Shown: positions 6,624 through 15,220, numbered from the stretch's first letter. The stretch is DNA of 23,120 nt from Methanobacteriota archaeon (GCA_024860865.1 JACRDV010000015.1:1-23120); one strand, 5' to 3'. Notes: a model not told the origin generated them from the letters alone. Made by a program: numbers and translations.

Positions 6624-8140
6624 GTCAATCCCATAACCTTATGGATTGTTTTTAGGTTTATATTAGTGAGTATAAGATTTGCAATCCTTTCAAAATTTTT
6701 TTCTCTGGTATTTGCAAAATGATCTCGTTGAACTAAAGGTAAATTTTTTCTAGCCCTAAGATAATTAAGAAATGCTTGACGAAAAACGAGATTATTGAAA
6801 ATTCCATGGACATAAGTTCCAAATATTAACCCACTTTGATCGATTGCCCCATCAAAATTTGAATTAAAATTATTACCAGTACCAGCGATTACTTTTGCAA
6901 AAGGTTTTACGGTTTTCCCAAGCGAGGTAACTCCGGCGTGAATTTCATAGCCTTCGATAGTTTGACCTTTAATTGAGTTTAAAATTGGGCTATTTCCAGT
7001 TATTTTAACTTTAATTCGGCTCACAATTTTTTTAGCTTGAAACCCTTCAAAGGAAGTTTTTATATTCAAAAGACCTAAACCATTAGCTGATTTTACTTTT
7101 TTCGATTCAATACCAAAGTTATCAATTATTTTTTTACCTAAAATTTGATAGCCACCACAAATTCCAAAAATTGGGATTTTTTCTTTTGCATTTTTAATAA
7201 TTTTCTCTGCTAAACCAATTTTCTGTAAATATAGCGAATCTTCAATTGAATTTTTCGAGCCAGGTATAATTATTGCGTCTGCATGGTCTAAATTTTCAGA
7301 AATTTCAACTGATGTGTCAGGCTCATAGTTTAAAGGTTCAATATCAGTAAAATTTGCAATGCATTTCAGTTTTGCTACTGCAATATGAATCCTTTTTCTT
7401 CTAACAGGTTTCCTTTCTAATGCAACAGAATCTTCTTCAGGCAATTTCAATTTAGGATCATATTGCAGTACTCCAATTACAGGAATTTTTGTAATTTTCT
7501 CAAGCTTTTTTAAACCCGGTTGGAGAAGTTTTAAGTCACCGCGAAATTTATTGATTATAATGCCTTTAATGCGTTCTTTATCTTTTTTTGAAAGTAATTG
7601 AAGTGTCCCAACTATGCTTGCAAATACTCCGCCGCGATCAATATCAGCAACCAAAATTACTGGAGTATTTGTTAATTCAGCAATTTTCATGTTTGAAAAA
7701 TCATTGATATTTATTTCAGCAGGATTTCCTGCTCCTTCAATAATAATAATCTCAAATTTTTTAGAAAGATAATCAAATGAAGATTTAATAACTTTTATAG
7801 CTTGATCTGAAAATTTTTGGTAATATTGTTTTGCTGAAAAATCTCTAAGGACTTTTCCTTTTACAATTACTTGAGAAACTTGATCGCCTTTTGGTTTTAA
7901 TAAAATTGGATTCATTTCAACAATTGGCTCGATTCCAGCAGCTTGTGCTTGTGAGGCTTGAGCATAAGCAATTTCGCCACCATCTTTTGTTACAAATGAA
8001 TTCAATGACATATTCTGCGCTTTAAATGGAGCCACCGAATACCCAATATTAGCAAATATCCTGCAAAGCCCAGCTACGATTGTAGTTTTACCTGCAAAAG
8101 ACGCTGTTCCCTGAATCATTAACGTCTTTGTTTTAGTCAT
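6620..8140 (-). CDS. cobQ: adenosylcobyric acid synthase (glutamine-hydrolysing) CobQ/CbiP
   Basis: The 506-residue protein starts with an ATP-binding BioD-like domain (GTASFAGKTT, 11-20). This is followed by the CobQ-specific PFKAQNMSLNSFV (38-50), ending in LLKPKGDQVSQVIVKG. Residues about 250-500 form a class I glutamine amidotransferase domain with the nucleophile C328 in GICGGYQILG, GYEIHAG at 397-403 and His445 in GTYVHGIF. CobQ adds four amide groups to adenosylcobyrinic acid a,c-diamide to give cobyric acid. Length is typical. The ATG at 8140 lacks a clear ribosome binding site, so the mRNA may be near leaderless. An AAATTTATTT element at about 8166-8175 could be its TATA, with the palindrome at 8177-8195 directly upstream. 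First gene of the cobQ-cobD-Cys-rich-cbiB operon. Confidence 0.93.
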   Translation of the reverse strand: MTKTKTLMIQGTASFAGKTTIVAGLCRIFANIGYSVAPFKAQNMSLNSFVTKDGGEIAYAQASQAQAAGIEPIVEMNPILLKPKGDQVSQVIVKGKVLRDFSAKQYYQKFSDQAIKVIKSSFDYLSKKFEIIIIEGAGNPAEININDFSNMKIAELTNTPVILVADIDRGGVFASIVGTLQLLSKKDKERIKGIIINKFRGDLKLLQPGLKKLEKITKIPVIGVLQYDPKLKLPEEDSVALERKPVRRKRIHIAVAKLKCIANFTDIEPLNYEPDTSVEISENLDHADAIIIPGSKNSIEDSLYLQKIGLAEKIIKNAKEKIPIFGICGGYQILGKKIIDNFGIESKKVKSANGLGLLNIKTSFEGFQAKKIVSRIKVKITGNSPILNSIKGQTIEGYEIHAGVTSLGKTVKPFAKVIAGTGNNFNSNFDGAIDQSGLIFGTYVHGIFNNLVFRQAFLNYLRARKNLPLVQRDHFANTREKNFERIANLILTNINLKTIHKVMGLT

Positions 8141-8176
8141 ACATTAGTAAGAGATATATACTAACAAATAAATTTT

Positions 8177-8195
8177 TCTGGATAGTCTATCCAGA
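8177..8195. promoter_or_regulatory. operator-like palindrome between cobQ and btuF
   Basis: TCTGGATA-GTC-TATCCAGA is a perfect 8-bp inverted repeat, differing from the site at 3170-3188 only in the first base of the 3-nt centre. Symmetry extends outward (AATTT/AAATT) past one mismatch (T8176/G8196). It abuts the probable TATA of cobQ. For btuF, with TATATA at about 8155-8160, it would cover the transcription start, six bases before the TTG codon. This geometry suits a repressor acting in both directions. Confidence 0.78.
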
Positions 8196-8201
8196 GAAAT
8201 T

Positions 8202-9155
8202 TTGAAAGGGATTATTATAAAAAATTGGCAAAAAATCGTGACAGTTACAATAATTTTAATTTTTATTTTAGGAGCTTGGATTGCTTACAGAGAGCAGATA
8301 AAGCCAAAGACCGAAGCAGAATTTCCATTATTAGTTAAAGATGATTTAGGAAGAAGTGTTAAAATATCAAAGCAACCTGAGAGAGTAATTTCTTTAGCAC
8401 CTAGTAACACAGAAATTCTTTTTGCTCTTGAACTGGGAGACAAAATTATAGCGGTAACTAAGTTTTGTGATTATCCACTTAACGCCACTAAAAAAGAAAA
8501 AATCGGCGGTTTTTCTGATATTAATATGGAGAAAGTTGTAGCTTTAAAACCAGATTTAGTTTTAGCAACTGGAGGCGTGCAAGAGCAGATAGTTAAAGAG
8601 TTGGAAAGACTTAACATAACTGTGATAGCTCTCGATGCGAAGAATATTACTGAAATACTCGCGAATATCGAATTAGTTGGAAAAGTTACTGGCCAAGAAA
8701 AAAGTGCTCAAGAATTAACAACAAACATGAAACAAAGAATTAAAAAAATAACTGGAAAGACAAAAGACCTAACAAAAGCTCAAAAATTAAAAATTTACTA
8801 TGAGGTATGGCATGATCCCTTAATGACAGCAGGTCCAGAAACATTTATTCACAATATAATCGAGTTAGCTGGTGGAGTTAATATTTTTGCAGATGCTAAA
8901 ATAAAATACCCGAGGATTGATCCAGAAACAATCCTTGCGCGCAATCCTGAAATAATTATAACTAGTCTCGGTGCTATGGGAGGGGCAACAGCAGAACAAA
9001 TCAAAACACGGCCTGGATGGAATAAAATAGATGCTGTAAAAAACAACAGGGTGTATGAAATCGATGAAAATATTCTCCGGCGACCCGGCCCGAGAATTAT
9101 AGATGGTTTAGAAGCAATGGCTAAGATTATACATCCTGAGCTGTTTAGCAGATGA
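8202..9155 (+). CDS. btuF: corrinoid ABC transporter, substrate-binding protein (BtuF-like)
   Basis: The 317-residue protein has a basic start and one hydrophobic segment (about residues 10-27), acting as a signal or membrane anchor without a clear lipobox Cys. It then has the BtuF/FhuD-type periplasmic-binding fold: DDLGRSVKISKQPERVISLAPSNTEI, written here as segments DDLGRSV and RVISLAPSNTEILFAL, followed by KPDLVLAT and the C-lobe TRPGWNKIDAVKNNRVYEID. It would bind corrinoid outside the membrane and hand it to BtuC. The family also includes ferric siderophore and haem binders. The corrinoid call rests on the divergent cobQ operon and shared operator. The start is TTG at 8202; a GTG at 8238 is an alternative. 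It is followed within 6 nt by btuC. Confidence 0.85.
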   Translation: MKGIIIKNWQKIVTVTIILIFILGAWIAYREQIKPKTEAEFPLLVKDDLGRSVKISKQPERVISLAPSNTEILFALELGDKIIAVTKFCDYPLNATKKEKIGGFSDINMEKVVALKPDLVLATGGVQEQIVKELERLNITVIALDAKNITEILANIELVGKVTGQEKSAQELTTNMKQRIKKITGKTKDLTKAQKLKIYYEVWHDPLMTAGPETFIHNIIELAGGVNIFADAKIKYPRIDPETILARNPEIIITSLGAMGGATAEQIKTRPGWNKIDAVKNNRVYEIDENILRRPGPRIIDGLEAMAKIIHPELFSR

Positions 9156-9161
9156 TTAAAC

Positions 9162-10208
9162 GTGCATAATTATTTAAAACGAATTTTCCATTGGAAATTA
9201 ATTATTATTAGTTTAACTGTGATTTTGGCATTGACGATCATTCTTTCAGCTGCATTAGGTCCAGCCAATATACCTCCTTCAGTTATTCTGAAAATATTGG
9301 CCAGCAAAATCTCATTATTAAATAATCCTGCAAATTCTTTAGGCATTGAAGAGACAATAGTTTTTGAAATTAGACTGCCGCGCATAATTTTAGCAATGTT
9401 AGTAGGAGCAGCCCTTTCAGTTGCAGGGGTTACATTTCAAGGTTTATTTAAAAACCCAATGGCAGATCCTTATGTAATTGGGGTTTCTTCTGGAGCAGCT
9501 CTAGGAGCCACTTTAGCCGTGGTTCTAGGACTTGAGCTAGAGTTCTTTGGGTTGAGTTCTATTCCATTGATGGCGTTTATTGGCGCTCTTACGGCTACTT
9601 TCATGGTTTACAATATCGCAAAAGTAGGGCATACATTACCAGTGTCAACGTTGTTATTATCTGGTATAGCTGTAGGTTCTTTTCTATCCGCGATCACTAT
9701 GCTCATAATGATGATGGCTGGCGAGAGATTACACCAAATTGTCTTCTGGCTAATGGGAGGCCTGTCAGCGCGTAACTGGAGCCATGTGAAAATGGTATTA
9801 CCTTTCATTTTTCTTGGCACAGCAATTATTTACTTCTTCGCTCGAGATCTAAACATAATGTTACTGGGTGAGGAATCTGCACAGCATTTAGGTATAGAAG
9901 TTAAGAAACTCACCAAGATAATGCTAGTCTTTGCTTCTTTGATAGCAGCTGCAGCTGTATCTGTTAGTGGATTAATTGGATTCATTGGTTTAGTAGTTCC
10001 GCATATAATGAGAATTTTGGTTGGGCCGGATCACCGCATTCTTCTTCCATCTTCCGCTATTGCTGGAAGTATAATTTTAATCACATCTGATACTGTAGCC
10101 CGCACAGCGATTTCTTCAACTGAAATACCAGTAGGTATTATTACGGCATTTTTTGGCGCGCCATTTTTTATCTATCTTTTGCGCAAGAGAAAAAGTTCTA
10201 TCTCTTAG
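9162..10208 (+). CDS. btuC: corrinoid ABC transporter, permease (BtuC/FecCD family)
   Basis: The 348-residue polytopic protein opens with GTG, six bases after btuF. It shows the FecCD/BtuC signatures: RLPRIILAMLVGAALSVAG with GLFKNPMADPYVIG and SSGAALGA, the segment WLMGGLSARNW and the C-terminal GLIGFIGLVVPHIMR, which contacts the ATPase. About ten hydrophobic segments fit the family. It forms the membrane channel of the importer. Substrate specificity cannot be read from the permease; the neighbours point to corrinoids. The end is followed by a GGGG ribosome binding site and btuD after 9 nt. Confidence 0.9.
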   Translation: MHNYLKRIFHWKLIIISLTVILALTIILSAALGPANIPPSVILKILASKISLLNNPANSLGIEETIVFEIRLPRIILAMLVGAALSVAGVTFQGLFKNPMADPYVIGVSSGAALGATLAVVLGLELEFFGLSSIPLMAFIGALTATFMVYNIAKVGHTLPVSTLLLSGIAVGSFLSAITMLIMMMAGERLHQIVFWLMGGLSARNWSHVKMVLPFIFLGTAIIYFFARDLNIMLLGEESAQHLGIEVKKLTKIMLVFASLIAAAAVSVSGLIGFIGLVVPHIMRILVGPDHRILLPSSAIAGSIILITSDTVARTAISSTEIPVGIITAFFGAPFFIYLLRKRKSSIS

Positions 10209-10217
10209 GGGAAAAAT

Positions 10218-11489
10218 ATGGTTATGCTTAGCATAAACGGCATTGATTGTTATTATGGAAGCGCAAAAGTTTTGGAGAATATTAAATTCTCAATTAAGAG
10301 CGGCGACTTCCTTGGGGTACTAGGACCAAATGGCTCAGGTAAAACAACTTTACTTAGAAGCATTAGCAGAACATTGAAGCCTCGCGTTGGTACAATTCTC
10401 TTAAATGAAAAGGATGTTTATACTTTAAAAAGCATAGAAGTTGCTAAAAGTTTAGCTGTAGTTCCTCAAGAAACCGCAGTAGCTTTTGCTTTCACAGCGC
10501 TGGATATTGTTCTAATGGGTCGAAATCCTCACTTAAATAGGTTCGAAATGGAAAATCATAAAGATTTAGCCATTGCCAAAGAAGCAATGGAATTAACTAA
10601 TACTTGGAATTTAGCTGATAAACTTATCACAGAACTGAGCAGCGGTGAGAGACAAAGAGTTGTAATCGCTCGCGCTTTAGCTCAAGAGCCCAAAGTTCTG
10701 CTTCTAGATGAACCTACTTCTCACCTAGATATTAGCCATCAAATAGAGATATTAGACTTAATTGAAAAACTCAACAAGGAAAAAGGATTAGTTATTATCG
10801 CTGTTTTCCATGACCTGAATTTAGCTGCCCGCTATTGTAATTTAGTCCTGCTCCTCAAAAAAGGAAAAATAATTTCGCTGGGACCACCTGATGCAGTTTT
10901 AACAGCTGAGAATATCAAGAGAGTATATCATGTTGATGCGTTGGTAAAAAGGCATCCCGTTACTAATTCTATCTACGTAACTCCGCTCCCCCTAATAAAG
11001 TCTAGAATATCAAGTAATAAAGTTACAGTTCATTTAATATGCGGAGCAGGCACAGGCGCTCCTATAATGAGTTCTCTTATTAACATAGGATATAATGTAA
11101 CAGCAGGTGTTCTTAATGTACTTGATACTGATTACGAGATAGCTCACTCTTTGAGTATCTCCGTAGTTAGTGAAGCTCCTTTTTCTCCAATAACTGAAGA
11201 ATCTCATCAAGCGAATTTAAAGTTGATTAATCAAGCAAAGGTAGTGATAGTAGCTAACACACCATTTGGTTATGGCAATCTGAGGAATCTTGAAGCGGCT
11301 GAAATTGCTTTAGGCAAGAAAATTCCGGTATTACTTATTGAAGAAACACCGATTGCCCAGAGAGATTTTGCCAAGGGAGAGGCCCAGAAACTTTTTGCTA
11401 GATTAAAGGGTAAAGGTGCAATAAGCGTTCAAAGTTACGATGAAGTTTTATCTTTTATTGAGACCAACATAGAAGCTAATTTCGAATAA
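10218..11489 (+). CDS. btuD: corrinoid ABC transporter, ATP-binding protein with extra C-terminal domain (BtuD-like)
   Basis: Residues 1 to about 255 are a standard ABC ATPase: Walker A GPNGSGKTT at 36-44, Q-loop Q84, signature LSSGE at 140-144, Walker B LLLDEP at 161-166 and switch H198. BtuD proteins of this class often end there. This one continues to 423 with a separate alpha/beta domain of about 155 residues. It begins VHLICGAGTGAPIM (271-284), goes on with NVTAGVLNVLDTD and contains VIVANTPFGYGNLRNLEAAE. The glycine-rich start suggests a nucleotide- or ligand-binding fold, possibly one that senses cargo. Similar extensions are, as I recall, present in some archaeal metal-chelate transporters. 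The ATPase energises import through BtuC. The ATG at 10218 follows GGGG by about 8 nt. Confidence 0.88.
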   Translation: MVMLSINGIDCYYGSAKVLENIKFSIKSGDFLGVLGPNGSGKTTLLRSISRTLKPRVGTILLNEKDVYTLKSIEVAKSLAVVPQETAVAFAFTALDIVLMGRNPHLNRFEMENHKDLAIAKEAMELTNTWNLADKLITELSSGERQRVVIARALAQEPKVLLLDEPTSHLDISHQIEILDLIEKLNKEKGLVIIAVFHDLNLAARYCNLVLLLKKGKIISLGPPDAVLTAENIKRVYHVDALVKRHPVTNSIYVTPLPLIKSRISSNKVTVHLICGAGTGAPIMSSLINIGYNVTAGVLNVLDTDYEIAHSLSISVVSEAPFSPITEESHQANLKLINQAKVVIVANTPFGYGNLRNLEAAEIALGKKIPVLLIEETPIAQRDFAKGEAQKLFARLKGKGAISVQSYDEVLSFIETNIEANFE

Positions 11490-11519
11490 AAGGTGTCATG
11501 TTCAAGGAGAAATATAGAT

Positions 11520-12572
11520 TTGTTACCTCAAAATAATGAGAAATTGCAAGTACATGGTCTTGTTCGAGTATTCTCGAAAGAGGAAATTCAGGTTGCACGG
11601 GCCCAAGGGCAACTATTGAGTTTTGATATAGAGCTAACAAGGAGTTGCAATTTACAATGTATTTATTGCTATGCAGATGGCGGTCAACCCCTTCCGAATG
11701 AGTTAACGGTAAACGAAATACGCAAAGTGATTGATGAAGCGAAAGAACTTGGGGCAAAAACAGTTAATTTTACTGGCGGTGAGCCATTATTACATAAAGA
11801 TTTTTTCTCTATCGCAAAGTATGCTTATGATGCAGGACTTCAGATTTTAGTATATACCAATGGGACTTTAATAACTAGAGAAGTTGCAGAAAAAATATTA
11901 AGCCTTAAAATTTTTCCATGTGTAAAACTTGATACCACTTCCCCATTTACTCAAGACTTTCTTGCCGGGATCAATGGGGCTTTCAATAGGATAATGGAGG
12001 GTATTAACAACTTAATGAAAGTTGGATATGGAACGAAATACCAGCTTAACATCAACACCGTTATTTGCAAACAAAACATAGAACATCTCCCAGAATTGTG
12101 GGTATGGGCAAGAAAACGTGGTATTCAACCATCATTATTGAGACTTGGTCCAAAGGGGCGGGCAATAGGAAAAGATCTTGCCGTGAAAACCTTGAATTTA
12201 AAAGAATTATTCGAAAAAATATCAGAGATTGACAAACAATTTGGAGAAAACTGGGAACCTGTAACACCATTTTGCGGACGAGGTTGTCATAAGCAATATA
12301 TAAGTTGTTTTATCACTTCCCAAGGATTTGTGCAACCTTGTACTGGTGTTGATATTCATGCTGGAAACATAAGAGAAGAGGGTCTTAGGAAAATATTGTC
12401 ATCATCCGAAGTTTTCAAAATAACAAGAAATATAGATAAACATCTTAAAGGAGCTTGTGGCGTCTGTAAATACCTTGGTATTTGCTATGGCTGCCGAGGA
12501 TTAGCGTATTACTTAAGCGGTGATTATAGAGAAGCGGATCCATTGTGCTGGCATAACCCTCTAGCACTATGA
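11520..12572 (+). CDS. radical SAM / SPASM domain protein, substrate unknown
   Basis: The radical SAM motif is C43-x3-C47-x2-C50 (in RSCNLQCIYCYADGG), followed by FTGGEP at about 84-89. These bind the 4Fe-4S cluster and S-adenosylmethionine. The C-terminal part is Cys-rich, with C252, C256, C263, C274, C313, C316, C322, C325 and C343. It ends GVCKYLGICYGCRGLAYYLS then GDYREADPLC, a SPASM-type auxiliary cluster domain like those of NirJ/AhbD-type haem enzymes and peptide-modifying enzymes. I cannot name the substrate. The TTG at 11520 is preferred because AAGGAG lies at 11504-11509. A GTG at 11493, 4 nt after btuD, would add nine residues. The gene follows btuD closely and is probably co-transcribed, so a role in corrinoid handling is possible but unproven. 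Confidence 0.85.
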   Translation: MLPQNNEKLQVHGLVRVFSKEEIQVARAQGQLLSFDIELTRSCNLQCIYCYADGGQPLPNELTVNEIRKVIDEAKELGAKTVNFTGGEPLLHKDFFSIAKYAYDAGLQILVYTNGTLITREVAEKILSLKIFPCVKLDTTSPFTQDFLAGINGAFNRIMEGINNLMKVGYGTKYQLNINTVICKQNIEHLPELWVWARKRGIQPSLLRLGPKGRAIGKDLAVKTLNLKELFEKISEIDKQFGENWEPVTPFCGRGCHKQYISCFITSQGFVQPCTGVDIHAGNIREEGLRKILSSSEVFKITRNIDKHLKGACGVCKYLGICYGCRGLAYYLSGDYREADPLCWHNPLAL

Positions 12573-12588
12573 TTTTTAGCTTAAAAAT
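12572..12588 (+). terminator. weak A/T hairpin at the end of the btu operon
   Basis: ATTTTTA and TAAAAAT pair across a 3-nt loop directly after the radical SAM stop codon. T-rich runs follow at about 12649-12668. Archaeal termination mostly uses T-runs, so this is a plausible 3' end of the btuFCD transcript, but the stem contains no G-C pair. Confidence 0.3.
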
Positions 12589-12727
12589 TAACTTATAATC
12601 GTAATTTAATCTTCTAATTAAAAATGAAATTTCGTGGCAAAGATAATTCGTTTTTTAGCATATTTTTTTGTAAGAAAATTTTAAAGGTGTGAAAAACGAT
12701 GTAGTATTGGTTATTTTGGGTCGAAAA

Positions 12728-13330
12728 ATGCAATTTCTTAAGGGAATAATCACCTTTACAATTTGTATATTAACTCTTTGCATTATGCTGTCAGCTATTG
12801 TAGTTTCAGTGACTTATACAGGAAACTATCTAAAATTCAACTTTGTTAATAAAACCACTGGTACACCTGTAAGTATAATAGTAGTTGGAGAAAAAGCCCC
12901 AGGTGGAGCAAGCGATACCATAGCTGCTGCTGATATAGCGGCTCAAATTGGAAATCTCGCTTATATAGTAAAAACAGAAACTTATCCCACAACTGCTGAA
13001 ATCAAAGACCTTGTAAAAGCAACAGCGGTTACAATAACAACTATAACCTGCTATAACATATCAAAGTCGATTGCTATATTAGATAGCGAAGTAACCGGAA
13101 CTATAAAAGCAACTTATAATATGATCTTAGTTGGAGGACCAGAAGCAAACGAAATGGTGAAGGACTTAGTTGGCAAAAAGGTTTCCAAGGTTACATGGAC
13201 TGAAGCAGTGGACGGGGCGGTTGAGTATATAGCTGACCCATATGGAACTGGAAAAGATGTTTTAATAGTAGCAGGAGCAACGAGAGAAGGAACTCGCAAA
13301 GCTGCAGCTGATTTGGTTATAAGATTTTAA
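12728..13330 (+). CDS. S-layer-like exported protein, short
   Basis: The first about 30 residues (MQFLKGIITFTICILTLCIM and onward) form a signal or anchor helix. The rest resembles the terminal domain of archaeal S-layer proteins: a VSIIVVGEKAPGGASDTIAAADIA segment (seen as VVGEKAPGGASDTIAAADIA), then NMILVGGPEANEMVKDLVG, and VLIVAGATREGTRKAAADL at the end. The VGGP-x-AN and VAGA-x-R-x-GT-x-A patterns are characteristic of that family. With about 200 residues it is far shorter than a full S-layer protein, so it may be a single-domain relative. The ATG at 12728 places the hydrophobic segment at the N-terminus. A GTG at 12689 would add 13 residues with AAAGG just before it. Neighbours give no hint of role. 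Confidence 0.65.
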   Translation: MQFLKGIITFTICILTLCIMLSAIVVSVTYTGNYLKFNFVNKTTGTPVSIIVVGEKAPGGASDTIAAADIAAQIGNLAYIVKTETYPTTAEIKDLVKATAVTITTITCYNISKSIAILDSEVTGTIKATYNMILVGGPEANEMVKDLVGKKVSKVTWTEAVDGAVEYIADPYGTGKDVLIVAGATREGTRKAAADLVIRF

Positions 13331-13358
13331 ATGTTTATTCTGTTTTTGAGGCTTTTAA

Positions 13359-13982
13359 GTGGTTACTCTTTCTGAAGGCGAATTCTTAGTAAAACTTGCG
13401 CGCAAAACAATCGAAGAATACTTTGTAACACATAAAATACCAAAGCCACCTAAAGATGCGCCCAAAAACTTATTTGAAGAAGCAGGAGTTTTTGTAACAC
13501 TAGAAACATTCCCTGAGAAACACTTAAGAGGATGCATAGGTTACCCGGAACCTATAAAACCGTTAGTTGAAGCCGCGATGGACTCAGCAATTAATGCTGC
13601 GTTTCAAGATCCTCGATTTCCCGCGCTTGAAAAGGAAGAATTAAACAGAATTGTAGTAGAAGTGAATATACTAACTCCACCTGAGTTAATTAGAGTCTCA
13701 AATCCCAAAGAATATCCAAAACAAATTGAAGTCGGAAAACATGGATTAATTGTTGAACATGGGTTCTATAGAGGATTGTTGCTTCCAATTGTAGCAGTTG
13801 AATATAAGTGGAGTTGTGTGGAATTTTTAACCGAAACTTGTCATAAAGCTGGATTAACTTCAGATATGTGGCTTGATCCGCATACAAAAATCTATAGATT
13901 TGAAAGCCAAGTTTTTGCTGAGGAATCTCCTAAAGGAAAAATTAGAGAAATCGATCTTAAGGAACTTATTGCTCGTAAATAA
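13359..13982 (+). CDS. AMMECR1 domain protein
   Basis: The 207-residue protein has the AMMECR1 signature LRGCIGY at 56-62, preceded by GVFVTLE and followed by EAAMDSAINAAFQDPRFPAL. Together these make up the conserved core of the family. AMMECR1 proteins occur in archaea, bacteria and eukaryotes. The biochemical activity is not settled; archaeal genes often sit next to radical SAM (AmmeMemoRadiSam) or MEMO partners. Neither a MEMO nor the matching radical SAM partner is adjacent here. It starts at GTG 13359, 28 nt after the S-layer-like gene, and ends 32 nt before the membrane protein gene at 14015, so the three may share a transcript. The family call is firm and the function open. Confidence 0.9.
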   Translation: MVTLSEGEFLVKLARKTIEEYFVTHKIPKPPKDAPKNLFEEAGVFVTLETFPEKHLRGCIGYPEPIKPLVEAAMDSAINAAFQDPRFPALEKEELNRIVVEVNILTPPELIRVSNPKEYPKQIEVGKHGLIVEHGFYRGLLLPIVAVEYKWSCVEFLTETCHKAGLTSDMWLDPHTKIYRFESQVFAEESPKGKIREIDLKELIARK

Positions 13983-14014
13983 TAATTAAAGACAAAGTTA
14001 TTGGGGCCAATTAT

Positions 14015-15220
14015 TTGACACAAAATATACCTGAAAGAGAAAACTTACCAACTGTAGCTTCTGGAAAAATACTATATCATTATTCGTATGATATTGGTGG
14101 GGAGCTCAATACTGAAGGCCTTACAGAAATACTTTCAGATATTGGAAAAGTTAAAACTATTTCAAAGAGGTTTGCATCTACTTTTTCACCTAGGTTTTTT
14201 GAATTAGGATTTGAGCCAATAGAAGTAAAATTGGGCGATATTTCAGTAAATTACAGAGGTTCATTGCTAAAGCTCGGCATTTTTTGTGAAGTAGCCGCAA
14301 TTGGCGTATTATGTATAAGATTAGAATTACCTATTGAAAATGTCAAATTAGAGGATTTAATAAATCTCGGCGATTTAGTTGAAGATAAAATTTTATTTAA
14401 TGGTAAATCGACTTTTATCAAAGATATAGCTAAAGATTTTAAAGATAAGATTTTTGAAAAACTCTCAAAAAACATAACATTTTATTATAAACCCCCTGAA
14501 GAGCCTGATACATATATTTTCTTTGTTGTAAACAATATTGTCCCAGAAATATTACCTCTTGATTTCTTTAAAAATGAACCTAAACTTGTGACAGCAATAA
14601 TAAGAGGAGAAAAAAATTACAAAGATCTCAGCCCAGAAGAAGTTGCTGAGGCAACTAAATTATGGATTAGCTATTCTCAATCCGATTTGGCAGTAATAGA
14701 TTGGTATTCAACTCTAGTATCTTCAAATGATGGTGAACTTAATGAGGATATTGTGCGAGTTGTTGAGCTTGCAAGAATGCAGTTGTTAGAATTAATGACG
14801 TATGACAGAATACTTGATAAAATGATAGACGATACATATCTTGCAATTAGACCTTATTTGAGCCCAAAATCCCTTACAGCGCTTTCTTGGCTTGGAGGGG
14901 AATCCAAAAAATTATCTTCAACTCTTTATACTTTAACTGAAATGAGAATGGATATTACCGGCCTTGTTGAAGATGTTTTAAATGCAACAAAAGTTACTGG
15001 GGATTGGTATTTAGCAAAGGTATACAGATTTGCTTCTGAGAGATTTAGGCTAAAAGACTGGCACGATAGCGTGGGAAGAAAACTAAGAGAGCTAGAAGAA
15101 GTCTATACCATTGCAACCGATAGAGCAATGGGATACAGGCAATCGATGTTTGAGTTTTTGATTGTGCTACTTATTGCTCTTGAAATAATTATAATGCTTG
15201 TAACATTAACTAAAGGATAA
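14015..15220 (+). CDS. RMD1/DUF155-like protein with C-terminal membrane anchor
   Basis: The 401-residue protein has a mixed N-terminal half without clear motifs. The C-terminal half is helical and charged: SQSDLAVIDWYSTLV, RMQLLELMTYDRILDKMIDD, and then GRKLRELEEVYTIATDRAMG leading into one membrane helix (FEFLIVLLIALEIIIMLV) at the very end. This sequence of a coiled-coil region followed by a (L/F)E-x-LIV-LIA-x-E helix resembles the RMD1/DUF155 (PF02582) family, known from mitochondrial RMND1 and from proteins of unknown function in bacteria and archaea. The start is TTG at 14015; no strong ribosome binding site is seen. It follows AMMECR1 by 32 nt. The assignment is by pattern only. Confidence 0.6.
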   Translation: MTQNIPERENLPTVASGKILYHYSYDIGGELNTEGLTEILSDIGKVKTISKRFASTFSPRFFELGFEPIEVKLGDISVNYRGSLLKLGIFCEVAAIGVLCIRLELPIENVKLEDLINLGDLVEDKILFNGKSTFIKDIAKDFKDKIFEKLSKNITFYYKPPEEPDTYIFFVVNNIVPEILPLDFFKNEPKLVTAIIRGEKNYKDLSPEEVAEATKLWISYSQSDLAVIDWYSTLVSSNDGELNEDIVRVVELARMQLLELMTYDRILDKMIDDTYLAIRPYLSPKSLTALSWLGGESKKLSSTLYTLTEMRMDITGLVEDVLNATKVTGDWYLAKVYRFASERFRLKDWHDSVGRKLRELEEVYTIATDRAMGYRQSMFEFLIVLLIALEIIIMLVTLTKG

